A DNA stretch of 64,000 nucleotides, from the NCBI GenBank assembly GCA_023053685.1, contig JALIGW010000061.1:886001-950000 (forward strand), read 5' to 3'. This document shows positions 29,621-40,503 of the stretch, one piece after another. A program made the position numbers and the translations under genes. Under the pieces are notes generated by a model, which saw only the letters and a program-made list of their open reading frames with translations, searched no databases and was not told the DNA's origin. This DNA comes from Diadophis punctatus similis (taxonomy: Eukaryota > Chordata > Lepidosauria > Squamata > Dipsadidae). Within the stretch, counting starts at the first letter, position 1, and each line of letters starts with the position of its first letter.

Positions 29621-29927
29621 AGCCTTGCAAATTAAAATCGTTGTCTTTGCAGGGGTTTTGGGAAGGGTGGGTGAGCAGGCCCCACGGGGGAGGAAGGAAT
29701 ATGGGGCTGTTTTAAGAAGAAAGAGCTTAAAAGAGGAAATTGGCTTTGGGGATCCTGGCAATGTTTTTGGACCAATGGGTTTTTTTGCCCCCCGTTTGCC
29801 TCCTGAAACTTTGGAGTCCTGGGAGAAAGCTACTAAACAGGTATTACTTTGCTGGAAGCTTATCTGATTTCTAGTTTTTCGACACTGCAGGCCACAATTT
29901 CTCAACCTCAACAACTTGAATATACCT

Positions 29928-29992
29928 GGACTTCAACTCCCAAAATTCCCTAGCCAGCTTTGCTTTGAATTCTGGGAGTTGAAGTCCAGGCA
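29928..29992. repeat. Small foldback repeat (MITE-like)
   Basis: tggacttcaactcccaaaat is mirrored by attctgggagttgaagtcca around a loop of about 20 bases. The same motif occurs at 10,625 and 10,775. Confidence 0.7.
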
Positions 29993-30352
29993 CCTTAAAA
30001 GTTGCTGAGATTGAGAAATATTGCTGTACACTTGTTGGTTATCAAGTCTAAATACAGAAGTAGACTTGTGGAAGATGATATTCCTTGTGCTCTTGCAAAG
30101 ACTGGCCTGAGAATTTCTGATCTGGCATAATTACATATTGTTTTTGTGATTAATCGCTATGCTTTAATTATGTTCAATTTGTAACAATGAAAATACATCC
30201 TGCATATTATTTACATTACGATTCATAACAGTAGCAAAATTACAGTTATGAAGTAGCAACGAAAATAATTTTATGGTTGGGGGTCACCACAATATGAGGA
30301 ACTATATTAAGGGGTCGCGGCATTAGAAAGGTTGGGAACCACTGCTCTAAGG

Positions 30353-30659
30353 GAATAAACTGCTCGGCCATTAATGAACCTTTTGGCCTGGCACCAAATC
30401 TTTCATATTCCTGGGCCCCTGTAGCAATTAACTGGGTGCTCGGAGAAACATTCGTCACTGACCTCAATATGTCTTCTCCGGGACAGGCTTCTCCTCCCAT
30501 GGCACCTTCCTCTGATCTGCTTGCAGATGGTGATTGAAGAACGGAAAACCTGTTTGGCTGGGTCCCTTTGCCTTCATCGTCAGAGAGAGAAATCAGATTT
30601 ATGTTCTCTTCAACGGACTGTGCTGGTTTGGGTTTCCTCCACCCTTTCTTCTTCGGCAT
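30353..30659 (-). pseudogene. Copia 1 gag, N terminus
   Basis: Start ATG 30,659 gives MPKKKGWRKPKPAQSVEENI, NLISLSDDEGKGTQPN and later FGARPKGSLMAEQFIPLE, where the hAT interrupts it. The Lys-rich start is typical of nucleic-acid-binding gag termini. About 100 bases of leader separate it from the primer site. Confidence 0.75.
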
Positions 30660-30765
30660 ATTGTCAGCAATTAATCAGCGTTCCTCGGTGGCTGTTAATG
30701 CACTGTTTCTAATTGCCTATATGCTTATCAGTTTGAGTAACAGCCAAGAAAAAAATCAAACCAAA

Positions 30766-30776
30766 CTCTGCTACCA
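30766..30776 (-). other. Copia 1 primer binding site
   Basis: The minus strand reads TGGTAGCAGAG next to the 5' LTR: an 11-base match to the 3' end of vertebrate initiator tRNA-Met. Confidence 0.75.
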
Positions 30777-30778
30777 TA

Positions 30779-31141
30779 TGTTGAAACGTAAAAAAGTTCC
30801 GCAGCCCCCCTTTCTGGAGAGGCTGTAAATTAGAGGTAAATGAACCGTGTATTCTCATGGCTGCTAACTCTTAAAAAAAAAAACCCGAGGTATAAATGCT
30901 AATAAACACTTTTATTATAAAAGTACAAAAGATATTGATTACATCTTACCGGACAGAAAAATATGTCAGCCGGACAAAGGAAAGAAAGTAAGAGAACAAT
31001 GGAATACTAATGATATGCGCAGTAGCTCATACATCACAAGGTAGTAAATCACAAGACACTTTGAGATAAGAAGTCTCTGACTACCGTAGTATTCAGAGTC
31101 GATGCTCAGCTCAGCTGGCAAACACAAATAACGTAGTGACA
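30779..31141 (-). repeat. Copia 1 5' LTR
   Basis: Matches 14,070-14,432 with about 4 differences (for example ataatcccg/aaaaacccg, aacattttt/aacactttt, aatgtag/acgtag). Confidence 0.9.
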
Positions 31142-31164
31142 CTGTCTACGTCAGTTTGAAACGC

Positions 31165-31312
31165 CCAGATGAGCACAGGGCTTGAGAAGCAAACTTCCTT
31201 GTCGCCGTCCCTTTCGGCTCCACCTCTTGCTGCCGCCTCCCTCACTTGCTGGACTGGCTCGCCTGCTCTGGGCTGCCTTCGGCAGTGTTTTAAAACGCGC
31301 TTCTGCCTGCGC
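31165..31312. repeat. Palindrome P6, right arm
   Basis: Complement of 13,914-14,061; a GC-rich segment (31,313-31,430) and the right TIR follow. Confidence 0.85.
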
Positions 31313-31560
31313 GGAGGCAGGGATCGATGCTCGCCCCCTCTTCCTCGCGGGCAGAAGCGTGTTTTAAATTGCCGTAGGCAGAGCCCAGAGGAGCCGAGCT
31401 AGTCCGCCGCAAAAAGAGCGGCTCCCGGCATGTCCCCCCCCTTTCCCCGGAAGTAGTTGGGGTGGCTTATTTTGGGGGCAGGGCTTATTTTAATGCATGT
31501 CCCGAAAAGCCCTGTGAGGCTTATTATAGGGACATGACTTATTTTCAGGGAAACACGGTA

Positions 31561-32336
31561 CATTTCCAATGTTGATATCCAATTCGGAATTTGCATATAA
31601 TTATGTTGCTTAATTTTGACCCAAACATCTATTAGCGCTCATCTGATATAGTGCTTCCGGATGTACTGGTGAACCTTGTGTTTCTCTTCCCAGAGTATGG
31701 CGTGCCACCCTATCTGCATATCATGGCCTTCCAATCTTAGTAATCTCCTATTTTTTAATTGTATCCAGTCCCGCACCTATGTTAATATTGCTGCTTGATA
31801 GTATTTTTCCCAGTCCGGGAGACCAAATCCTCCCCTCTCCTTAGAATCCTGTAATAATTTTAATTTAATCCTCACTTTTTTCCCTTGCCAAATGAATTTT
31901 AGTATAGTCTTGTTTAAATTTCGGAAAAATTCCTTGTCTAATTTAATCGGTATGCATTGAAATAGGAATAGTATTTTGGGTAGCACATTCATTTTAATTA
32001 CTGCGATTCTTCCCATAAAGAAAGCTGTAAATTTGTTCACCTGTCCAAGTCAATTTTAATCTGCTCAATTAATTTATCGTAGTTGTCTCCTTTAAGTGTG
32101 GCACACCTTGCTCTTAATTGAATCCCTAGATATCTTATTTTCTTTATAGTCTGAATATTTAATCTCTCCACTAATTCATTTTCCTATGCTTTGGTCATAT
32201 TCTTAACTAACATTTTAGTTTTTTCTCTATTTATCTTTAGACCTGCCACTTCACCATATTCACCCAGTACTTCCATCAGCCTTGCCCCTGATTGTAAGGG
32301 CTCTTCAATTATAAAAACCAGGTCATTTTATATTAT
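31561..32336 (-). pseudogene. L1 fragment, part 1 (ORF2 after the RT active site)
   Basis: The copy starts at 32,336 with NDLVFIIEEPLQSGARLMEV and GEYGEVAGLKINREKTKM, the region just after FADD in L1, then FFMGRIAVIKMNVLPKILFL, ILKFIWQGKKVRIKLKLLQ and RGGFGLPDWEKYYQAA, down to IPNWISTLEMY. The 5' truncation is typical of L1. A few stops are present. Frames connect leftward across all three large inserts. Confidence 0.9.
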
Positions 32337-32719
32337 TAGCTGACTCAACTGATTTGGCTTTCAGAGTTTAAACAAAAACTTTTTGTTTGAAGTGTGGAGA
32401 TTGCTGTGAAGGGGGGTGAACAGTTTCATTTTAAACAACTTTTGATTGGTCATTTGTGGTCACATGCTGTAAAGTTCTGATTTTTTTCTTTTATTTCCTC
32501 TGAGGTTTTTTCACATAATAGTGCTGATTCATCACAAGAGGGAGCCAAAAGACTATAATATTGCTGACTTTTTTTAAAAAAATACTCTTAGTCTTGGTAA
32601 ATCCAGTGAAATATAGGTTTCAAGCCTGTAAATCTGTAATTTATAAATATAAAATTTAATTTTTTTCAATTTCAAACCCAAAGAAATGGCCACTAGGAAG
32701 AAGACAGAGAAATAATGGG
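32337..32719. other. Unassigned AT-rich sequence
   Basis: Between the L1 truncation point and the CR1. I see no repeat family or coding pattern; probably host sequence. Confidence 0.4.
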
Positions 32720-32749
32720 TCAAAATTAAAAGGGGGGAATGACATTGCC

Positions 32750-33314
32750 ATAGGTCTATACTATAGGCCACCCAACCAAACAGAGGAAGTAGACGAACTT
32801 TTTGCTAGTCAGCTAACTAAGGTATGTAGGAAGCACATCACAATAGTAATGGGGGATTTTAACTACCCTGACATCAACTGGGAGACAAACTCTGCACCAA
32901 GTGGAAGATCCAACAGGTTCCTAACAAACCTAGCAGACAACTTTGTTACCCAAAAAGTAGAGAAGGGAACAAGGGGATCAGCCATATTGGACTTAATTCT
33001 CACTAACAGAGATGAAATGATAGAAGGTGTTGAAGCTACAGGAACCTTGGGGGCAAGTGATCATGCAATATTGGAATTCAACATTATGCAAGCACAAGCA
33101 GTAGAACAAAATCAAACTAGAGTCTTGGACTTTAAGAGAGCTAATTTCAATAAACTTAGAGAGAGTTTGGCAAGGATTCCATGGACGAGAATCCTCAAGG
33201 GGAAAACAACTCAAGAAGCTTGGGAAATTTTGAAAAGTGAGATTATAAAAGCCCAGTCTAGCACAATACCAATGAAGAAGAAAAATAATAGGTCTCAAAA
33301 GAAACCAGCATGGC
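32750..33314 (+). pseudogene. CR1 ORF2: endonuclease C-terminal part
   Basis: IVMGDFNYPDINW (catalytic GDFN), a Ser/Asn-rich loop, LDLILTNRDEMIEGVEATGT and LGASDHAILEF (catalytic SDH), then the linker to KKPAW, where copia 3 inserted. Confidence 0.9.
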
Positions 33315-33653
33315 TGACAGATAAGAATAACTCTCATTAGAGGCGAAATAGATCTTTTCCTGGAACTCTGACATTATAAAAGAAACCGCAGTTTAAAGTT
33401 CTAAAGTAGAAAATATTTATTTTGGTACAAAAACAATAAATTCTCATTAAATACTCATTAATCACATCTTAGCTATAAAAACAGGTTTTGCTCCTTACAG
33501 AAGCTGAAAAAGAAGGAAGGATCAAAGAAAGGAATGTACACATGCGTACTAGGAACATATTAATCACATGCTCAGGAATAAACCATTATGTTTGATAGGG
33601 ATGCATCTCCCTGCATATACATATAACAGGCAATATAAAATCACTGCCTGACA
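33315..33653 (-). repeat. Copia 3 3' LTR
   Basis: TGACAGATAAG to TGCCTGACA. The minus strand beside it holds the purine tract GACAAAGAAGGGG (33,654-33,666). Confidence 0.93.
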
Positions 33654-33687
33654 CCCCTTCTTTGTCTGTTGGATGGATATGCTTATA

Positions 33688-34620
33688 TCACTCTACACAC
33701 ATCAAATATGTTAAAGCTTCATGTCTTGCTGCAGGCAATGGCTTGTTCAGGATGTCAGCTATCTGATATTCTGTTGGCACATATTCTAACTTAATGAAAC
33801 CTTGTCTTACTAAATCTCTAACATTTTTATAACGAATGTCAATGTGTCTGGACCTAGAACCTGTGAAACGTGTTTCTGAAATGTAAACAACAGATTGATT
33901 ATCTTCCATCATGGTGATTGGCTTCTTCGGTTTGGTCCAGATATCTGTAACTAAAGAATAGAACCACGTTAACTGATTACTAGCGTCAGAAATACACGCA
34001 TATTCCGCCTCGGTTGAAGAACAGGAAACAAAACTCTGTTTTCTCACGTTCCAATGAACGAGGCATCCATTCAGGTACATTATGAAACCTGATGTGCTTT
34101 GTCTTGATTCCTTATCGCTTGCCCAGTCAGCATCTGCATAACAATACAAGTCAGCAAAATCAGAATGTGTAGGTTCTAGCTTTAATTTCATGTGTTGAGT
34201 GTATTTTAGGTATCTCAGTAACTTCTTAATACATGACCAGTGGAATTCTGTGGCTTTGCTTACATGTCGTGACAACAAATTGACACTAAGTGCTATGTCT
34301 GGTTTAGTCCAACCACTAATGTATAGTAGTGAACAAATTACTGAGCGGTAAAGTGTTTGATCCTTGAACTCAGGACTTTGTTCATCTTTCAGATTACAAA
34401 AATCTGTTTGCATAGGAGTGTATGTCCGTGTAGCATCTTGCATGTTGCAATAGTGTAGGAGTTGTTCTATCTTGGCTTGTTTGTAGAGGCTAAACCCCTT
34501 CTGTGTCTTTTCAATCTGTACACCTAAATAATCATTGATGTGACCTAGTGACTTCAATGTGAAGAATCTCTTCAGACCTGAAACAAAAATTTCACTCATG
34601 TGTTTGTTAGGACCAATGTA
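33688..34620 (-). pseudogene. Copia 3 RT C terminus and RNase H
   Basis: Continues from YVD at 35,964 after the L2: IGPNKHMSEIFVSGLKRFFT, SLGHINDYLGVQIEKTQKGF, LLYISGWTKPDIALSVNLLS; RNase H YADADWASDKESRQSTSGFI, SCSSTEAEYACISDASN, TGSRSRHIDIRYKNV and NKPLPAARHEALTYLMCVE at the stop. All blocks are open in one frame. Confidence 0.92.
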
Positions 34621-35963
34621 ATGTAATTTAATTTAATTTAATTTAATAGATTTGTATGCCGCCCAACTCCCGGGGGACTCTGGGCGGCTCACAACATGTC
34701 AAATCTATTACAGGTATAAAAACATATAACAATTTAAAAATATAAAAATTAAAAAACATCCAACATTCATAACCGGGGGGGAGACCCAAATATAGTCTAC
34801 TTGGTCTCACTTTCACCCCGCCTGCCGGAAGAGCCAGGTTTTTATTGCTTTACGGAAGGCCAGCAGGGTGGGGATGGCCCTGATCTCTGGAGGGAGTTGG
34901 TTCCATAGGGAGGGAGCTCCCACAGAGAAGGCTCTCCCCCTCGGTCCCGCCAACCGGCATTGCTTGGTCGATGGGACCTGGAGGAGACCAACTCTGTGGG
35001 ACCTAACTGGTCGTAGGGAGGTATGCGGCAGGATGCGGTCCCGAAGGTACCCTGGCCCTGAGCCATGTAGGGCTTTAAAGGTCAAAACCAACACCTTAAA
35101 TTGGGTCCGGAGACTAATGGGCAGCCAATGCAGCTGGCGGAGAATGGGTGTTACGTGGGTGTATCTAGGCACACCCACCACAGCTCGCGCAACTGCATTT
35201 TGCACCAGTTGCAGTCTCCGGATACTCTTCAAGGGTAGCCCCATGTAGAGCGCATTGCAGTAATCCAGCCGTGAGGTGATAAGGGCGTGAGTGACTGTGA
35301 GAAGTGCCTCCTTCTCCAAGTAGGGTCGCAATTGGTGCACAAGACGTACCTGTGCAAAGGTCCCCCTAGCCACAGCTGAAAGATGTCGCTCCAATTTTAG
35401 CTGTGGGTCTAGGAGGACACCCAAATTGCGGACCCGTTCTGAGGGAGTTAATTTCTCTCCCCCAAGAACCAAGGAGGGGCAATTGACAGAATCCTTGGGA
35501 GGCAATATCCATAGCCACTCGGTCTTGTCTGGGTTGAGTTTTAGCCGGTTCCTCCCCATCCAGACCCTAACATCGTCCAGGCAGCGGCACATTGCGTCAA
35601 CGGCTTCCCTGAATTGAGACGGGGTGGAGATGTACAACTGGGTATCATCAGCATACTGCTGATACCTCACCCCGTGTCGTCGGATGATCTCACCCAGTGG
35701 TTTCATGTAGATGTTAAACAGGATGGGCAAGAGGACCGAGCCCTGTGGCACCCCACAAAGTAGGGGCCTAGGGCTAGACATCTGCCCCCCTGTCAACACC
35801 GACTGCGTCCTATCAGAGAGGTAGGAGGAGAACCACTGTAGAACAGTGCCGCCCACTCCCACCTCGCCGAGACGACGCAGAAGGATACCATGGTCAATGG
35901 TATTGAAAGCCGCTGAGAGGTCAAGTAGCACCAGGATGGAGGAGTGACCACCATCCCGGGCTC
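34621..35963 (-). mobile_element. L2 LINE inserted at the copia 3 YVDD site
   Basis: The plus strand begins with aatttaatttaattt and the L2 3' end complement (tatgccgcccaactccc). The minus-strand frame (35,931-34,813) includes the L2 RT: LLDLSAAFNTIDHGILLRRL, GVPQGSVLLPILFNIYMKPL, YADDTQLYISTPSQFREAVD, MGRNRLKLNPDKTEWLW and WNQLPPEIRAIPTLLAFRKA. It splits the copia codons between YVD and D. Confidence 0.93.
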
Positions 35964-35964
35964 A

Positions 35965-37169
35965 TCTACATAAACAAGAACAATTTCATATGCATTCCCA
36001 AACCTTTTTGTAAACACGCATTCATCAGTTTCGGACTTAATAAAGCCCATTGAATTTAGTTTGTCTTTGAGACAGTTATACCACATCAAACCTGATTGTT
36101 TCAGACCATAAAGACTTTTGTTGAGAATCCACGTGTCCCCTTCTCGGCCACGGAGGTCATCACGGAATCCGGGGGCGCACTTCACGTAGATTTCTTCATC
36201 TAGGTCTGCATGTAGATAGGCAGTTTCAACATCAAATTGGAAAACTTCAAGTCCAAGAATGGAAGCTGTAGTTAAGGCTATTTTCACACTTTCAGTCCGC
36301 ACTGTAGGTGAGTAAGTGTTTGTGTAAACATCAGGATAACTTTGTGCGAAACCTTGTGCTACTAGTCTTGCTTTGTATAATGGTTCACCATCTGGTTTTT
36401 GTTTGATTTTGTACACCCATTGTGTGCCAATGACTTTCTTGTTTTTAGGAAGTGCTGCAGGTGTAAATACGTTAAGAGTCTGGAGACTGTCCATCTCAAC
36501 TTGCATGGCAGTGTGCCATTTATCTTGTTCATCTTGTGAAAGATATTTGATTTGAGCATAAGTCTCTGGTGGAAGTGTAACGTTACAGACCAATGGTGGT
36601 GGTCTGTTTGTGCAATGCAGTGTGTATTTCTTTGGAGGAATACCTTTTGTAGTTCTCTTGGAACGTCTTGGAGCGGTTGTCCAATCTTCTTCATCTTCCT
36701 CATCTCCATCATTGTCACTAGCATGAGCGTCCGCGGCAGGTGAAGATGGAATGTTAGATGAGTCATCTCTGGGAAAATAAACTCCAGGATCATTAGAATG
36801 TATTTTGGACCAATCTGAATCTTCTTCAAAGTTAGCAGAATTAGAAACTGTAATCATATTGTTAGAGTCAATGAATTTTCCCCACTTCGAATTGTCATCA
36901 ATGCCCATATATCTCAGTCTCTTAGCAATTTGACCACCTTTTCTTCTTAGCGCTAATGGAATGTTCACCATTGCATATGAACCAAAGATGTGTAGATTAG
37001 AAAGATCTGGCTGGTAGCCGTGCAGCATATAGAAAGGTGTTTGGTCAATCACACTACTCCAAGTGCGATTAACAAGGTAGTTTGCATACTTAACTGCTTC
37101 TCCCCAAAATGAATGTTTCAGATTAGCATCTTCTAGGAGGCAGCGCATCATGATTTGGAGAACCCCTTG
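35965..37169 (-). pseudogene. Copia 3 integrase C terminus and RT
   Basis: MMRCLLEDANLKHSFWGEAV, MLHGYQPDLSNLHIFGSYAM, an acidic linker, KVIGTQWVYKIKQKPDGEPL, QFDVETAYLHADLDEEIYV and LYGLKQSGLMWYNC, ending LVYVD at the L2. It is in the same frame as the upstream ORF, separated by one TGA at about 37,168. Confidence 0.93.
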
Positions 37170-40100
37170 TCATCTCTCTGCCACTCCGTTGTGAGCTGGC
37201 GTTGAAGGGGCGGATGTTTGGTGAATAATACCGCTTCTGCGCATCCAATCTTGGAAATGTTGTGACATGAACTCAGAACCACGATCACTCTGGATTCTGC
37301 AGATCTTCACCCCATGTTGATTGTAAGCCTGTATTGCAAAGTTTTTAAAGATCTGAAACGTTTCAGATTTTTCTCTCATAGGAAAGACATAACCATATCT
37401 AGAATGATTATCAACAATAGTTAAGAAATACTTTTTACCGCCAATAGTTGGGCCATAAGGACCCACAATATCAGTCTGAACCAAATCAAAAATGTGTGTT
37501 GACTTACGTATAGCATGTTTTGGAATGGCTGCTGCCTTTGATTTTGCCTTTTTGCAAACAGCACAATCCAAATGTACCTTACATCCTTTGAAATTCAAAC
37601 CTTGGGCAAACAATGGCATCCGTTTAAGGACGTCAAAACTGGCATGTCCCATCCTCCTGTGCCATTTATGTATGCAGTTGTAATGTAAGGGTCGGCCTGT
37701 GAGAGAATTAACAAAGTTAACATTTGAATTATTAACCTTAGGTTTGTTTTTAGGAGTCTGTGAGGCAATCACAGGATCTCTCTCTTGGATAGCTCTCTCT
37801 GGGCCTGCATTGCCATTAATGGAAGGTATTATACTTGCTTGTTTTTGAGGCTCAGGTTTTGGCCTTAAGTAGAAGACTCCACCAATCACAATTGTGTCTG
37901 CAACAATCATACTATTCTTAACAATGTAGCTTGCGTTCTTAAAATGATGAATCTGAAAATCTAAAATATTGATTAAATGGGTATAACTAAGCAAATTAAA
38001 AGCTGCAGCAGGAACATAATAAACATCTGGAACCAGTGTATCTAACTCTTCAATGTAAACAGTCCCTTTTCCTTCGACTTTGCAAGGACATTCAGTGAAT
38101 GTATAAAGTTCACGAAGTTCTGGTTCTGGTGCATGCATTTCTTTGAAAAGGTGCTTTTGGTAAGTAATGCTAATTGAGGCACCTGAGTCCAAAGTCCACA
38201 ATAAATGTCTATCATATTGCTGACAGGGTTGGACAGCTTGTGTGATGGCAAGAGTGGCATATGGGCCAAATGGGTCGCGCCTTGGACCTGGGCGATGTTG
38301 GCTGCCACTTCTGCTTCTGCTGCCTCTGAAGACTGTTCCTCTGGGCAGGGATGCACTTCTCCTGTAGTCTGTTCCTCTGGGCTGGACAGGAACTTGAGTG
38401 TGTTGCAATTGAATACAATCTCTACTGGTGTGACCTACACGATCACAATATTGGCAACGTAGCAATCTTGGAGTGTATTCCCTCTCTGGGGGTCTTCTAG
38501 TTGGAAGACGTGTTGCAGCTAGGGGGCGCTGCAAGTGAGGTGATGCAAGTGCAATATCTTCATATTCTGTTAAAATTCTGCAAACATTGTCAACAGTTCT
38601 TTGAGCAAAAGGTACATGATTGATTTGTGTGATGGCCTCTCTCCATGTGTAATTTAAGGAATTGGTAATAATACTGACCATTTGATTATCGTCCATTGGA
38701 TAGCCACGTTCTGCGAGGTCTTTCCTCATGCGTTTCATCTTTGTTAAATGTGCCCCCATGCTGTCTGTAGGTTTAATTCTAGTTCCATGAAATTGTGACA
38801 AAAGCAGGTTAGTAGATTCAGCTGAAACTGGCCGAAAACAACGTTCTAATTGAGCCCATATTTCTTGGGCAGTTGCATTTGGAACAAAGGTTTGCTGCAT
38901 TTCGATCTCCATCGACATCAGTATACTGGTAGACGCCTTTATATCTAATAATCTGATGGCATCTGACCAGGGCTGCTCAGGTGGGTCAAATACCATGTCG
39001 TGCGTGCCCTCACGACGAAGCAAAATAGTCATTTCACTGACCCAGGCTTTATAATTCTGTCCTGATGGCTTTAATTTTGAGTGGCCAGTTAATGGGGCAA
39101 CTGGTGCCTGGTAAGGTGTAGCAACAGCTTGAATTGGCTGTAAAGGCGGGGCGCCTAATGGGGCCTGCGCAGGTGCGGCCTGAGGAATTGCCTGTGGACC
39201 CACTTGGGGCAGAAGAGGAGGCGGCAAAGGAGCCTGCATTGGAGCAGGTGGTGGTGCCTGGGCTGGCTGTTGTACAGCAGCTGGTGCAGCAGCAGGGGCC
39301 GGCTGCATAGGAGCAGGCGGTGGAGAGATTGGCACTAGCTGGGCCACAGTTGGGGCAGGCGTAGGAGCTTGCATTGGAATAAGCAATTGTCCCATTTGGG
39401 GTTGCTGTTGGGCAGTTGGAACAGCAGGGGCTGGAGCAATTCCAGCTTGCGAAGCAGCTTGAGTCTGCTGCATAATTTGTGCAGCCATAGGAACGGGTGG
39501 TGCACTTTGTGCCTGTATTGTTTGTGCAGGTTGAAGAAATTGTTGTTGGGCTATAGGTTGAGGTGGAACAAACTGTAATCCAGAACCTCCAGTTGGCATA
39601 GGTTGTCTTTTGCCAGACATCAGGAGATCTAGCCTTTCCAATAGAGTTTTAAACATGATTTCTGTTTTATCTATATTTTGTCCACTAGATGGCACTGCAA
39701 CATTACTTTTAGGAAAGTCTCTTTGTTCATAAAATCTCTGATCAGAACCAGCCCCTATTGACGTATAGTCATATGTCCCTTCTGGCAAATGAAAGGTAAC
39801 GCCCATTTTGGGGTGGGACTTTAATGTTGGAGAGACCGGAAAAGATGACCCAGGAAAAGTTTCTGGAATGTAAGAAGGCTGGCAGACATCTTGTTTTTCA
39901 TATAGGCGTTGGCTTTCTAGTAACTGCTTCCTTAAGTATTTAATTTCTCTGTCTTTACTAGCAAGAAGGTCTTTGTGGCGTGCATCAATAAATTTTTCTG
40001 TGGCTGATACGGTACTCGAGGGTGCTCCCTCAGAAAAACTTTCAAGTAATTGGGGCTGAAGTGGCTCATAATGAGTAATCTTTGGAATGGCCCCCGTTTG

Positions 40101-40382
40101 AACAGCCGCCATTTGAGTTGAACTAGCGCCCGGGAAAAAGGGAGTGCTTTTGACTTCGACTGACCTTTGAAAATCTTGTTCCTGTTGCAAAGCCTCTGCC
40201 ACTGTGATTGATTGCGTTGGTGAAGATGGCGCCGGAGAAGTTTGCAGAGATGCGAGAGGGGTCTGTCTCAGAGTAGTGATTAAAAGCGGGGATGAGACAG
40301 GCAAATAAGTTGCTTCTGGTTTCTCTGTTTCTTGAATTGGCTGGTCAAGGAGAAGTAAAATTTCTTTCTCCGGAGAAGACAT
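37170..40382 (-). CDS. Copia 3 gag, protease and integrase (1,070 codons)
   Basis: ATG 40,382 (MSSPEKEILL). Order: N-terminal region with a coiled segment (RHKDLLASKDREIKYLRKQL), a Pro/Gln/Ala-rich linker of about 190 residues, gag core (LKPSGQNYKAWVSEMTILL; IWAQLERCFRPVSAESTNLL; MKRMRKDLAERGY), knuckle CQYCDRVGHTSRDC, protease LLWTLDSGASISI, integrase HKWHRRMGHASF, CAVCKKAKSKAAA, QTDIVGPYGP, IQSDRGSEFMS and TPAHNGVAER. The stop that follows is TGA where copia 2 has CGA: a single CpG-type transition. It encodes the capsid and the integration enzymes. Confidence 0.95.
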   Translation of the reverse strand: MSSPEKEILLLLDQPIQETEKPEATYLPVSSPLLITTLRQTPLASLQTSPAPSSPTQSITVAEALQQEQDFQRSVEVKSTPFFPGASSTQMAAVQTGAIPKITHYEPLQPQLLESFSEGAPSSTVSATEKFIDARHKDLLASKDREIKYLRKQLLESQRLYEKQDVCQPSYIPETFPGSSFPVSPTLKSHPKMGVTFHLPEGTYDYTSIGAGSDQRFYEQRDFPKSNVAVPSSGQNIDKTEIMFKTLLERLDLLMSGKRQPMPTGGSGLQFVPPQPIAQQQFLQPAQTIQAQSAPPVPMAAQIMQQTQAASQAGIAPAPAVPTAQQQPQMGQLLIPMQAPTPAPTVAQLVPISPPPAPMQPAPAAAPAAVQQPAQAPPPAPMQAPLPPPLLPQVGPQAIPQAAPAQAPLGAPPLQPIQAVATPYQAPVAPLTGHSKLKPSGQNYKAWVSEMTILLRREGTHDMVFDPPEQPWSDAIRLLDIKASTSILMSMEIEMQQTFVPNATAQEIWAQLERCFRPVSAESTNLLLSQFHGTRIKPTDSMGAHLTKMKRMRKDLAERGYPMDDNQMVSIITNSLNYTWREAITQINHVPFAQRTVDNVCRILTEYEDIALASPHLQRPLAATRLPTRRPPEREYTPRLLRCQYCDRVGHTSRDCIQLQHTQVPVQPRGTDYRRSASLPRGTVFRGSRSRSGSQHRPGPRRDPFGPYATLAITQAVQPCQQYDRHLLWTLDSGASISITYQKHLFKEMHAPEPELRELYTFTECPCKVEGKGTVYIEELDTLVPDVYYVPAAAFNLLSYTHLINILDFQIHHFKNASYIVKNSMIVADTIVIGGVFYLRPKPEPQKQASIIPSINGNAGPERAIQERDPVIASQTPKNKPKVNNSNVNFVNSLTGRPLHYNCIHKWHRRMGHASFDVLKRMPLFAQGLNFKGCKVHLDCAVCKKAKSKAAAIPKHAIRKSTHIFDLVQTDIVGPYGPTIGGKKYFLTIVDNHSRYGYVFPMREKSETFQIFKNFAIQAYNQHGVKICRIQSDRGSEFMSQHFQDWMRRSGIIHQTSAPSTPAHNGVAER

Positions 40383-40478
40383 TTTAGTAGATTTATGGAG
40401 TTTTCACTTCAAAACAGCCAAAAACATTGTTATCTATCTGACTGAGCTAAACGCAATAAACCTGTCAGAATTAATTAA

Positions 40479-40503
40479 GATCCAGAACCATCCTCTGCTA
40501 CCA
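40479..40503 (-). other. Copia 3 primer binding site
   Basis: The minus strand starts TGGTAGCAGAGGATGGTT directly at the LTR: 18 bases complementary to the 3' end of vertebrate initiator tRNA-Met including CCA. Confidence 0.9.

Larger units (their letters stand above)
25785..30344. mobile_element. SPIN-like hAT transposon (4.56 kb) carrying host-gene cargo
   Basis: TIRs are CAGTGGTTCCCAACCT at the left and the complement of CAGTGGTTCCCAACCT at the right. The left 65 bases (GGGTCGGGACCCCTTTGGGG and so on) and the right 220 bases (atgaagtagcaacgaaaata, gggggtcaccacaatatgag) match, from memory, the ends of SPIN-type hAT elements that moved horizontally among tetrapods. The interior is not transposase: it is a GC-rich segment, a 245-bp-armed palindrome split by a solo LTR, a MAP4K2-like exon, and microsatellites. 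With no transposase it must have been moved in trans. Confidence 0.85.

Noticed and set aside
29123..29630. Lys/Glu/Arg-rich and Phe/Leu/Ser-rich frames on both strands
   Set aside because: GGAA/GAAA microsatellite translated in several frames.
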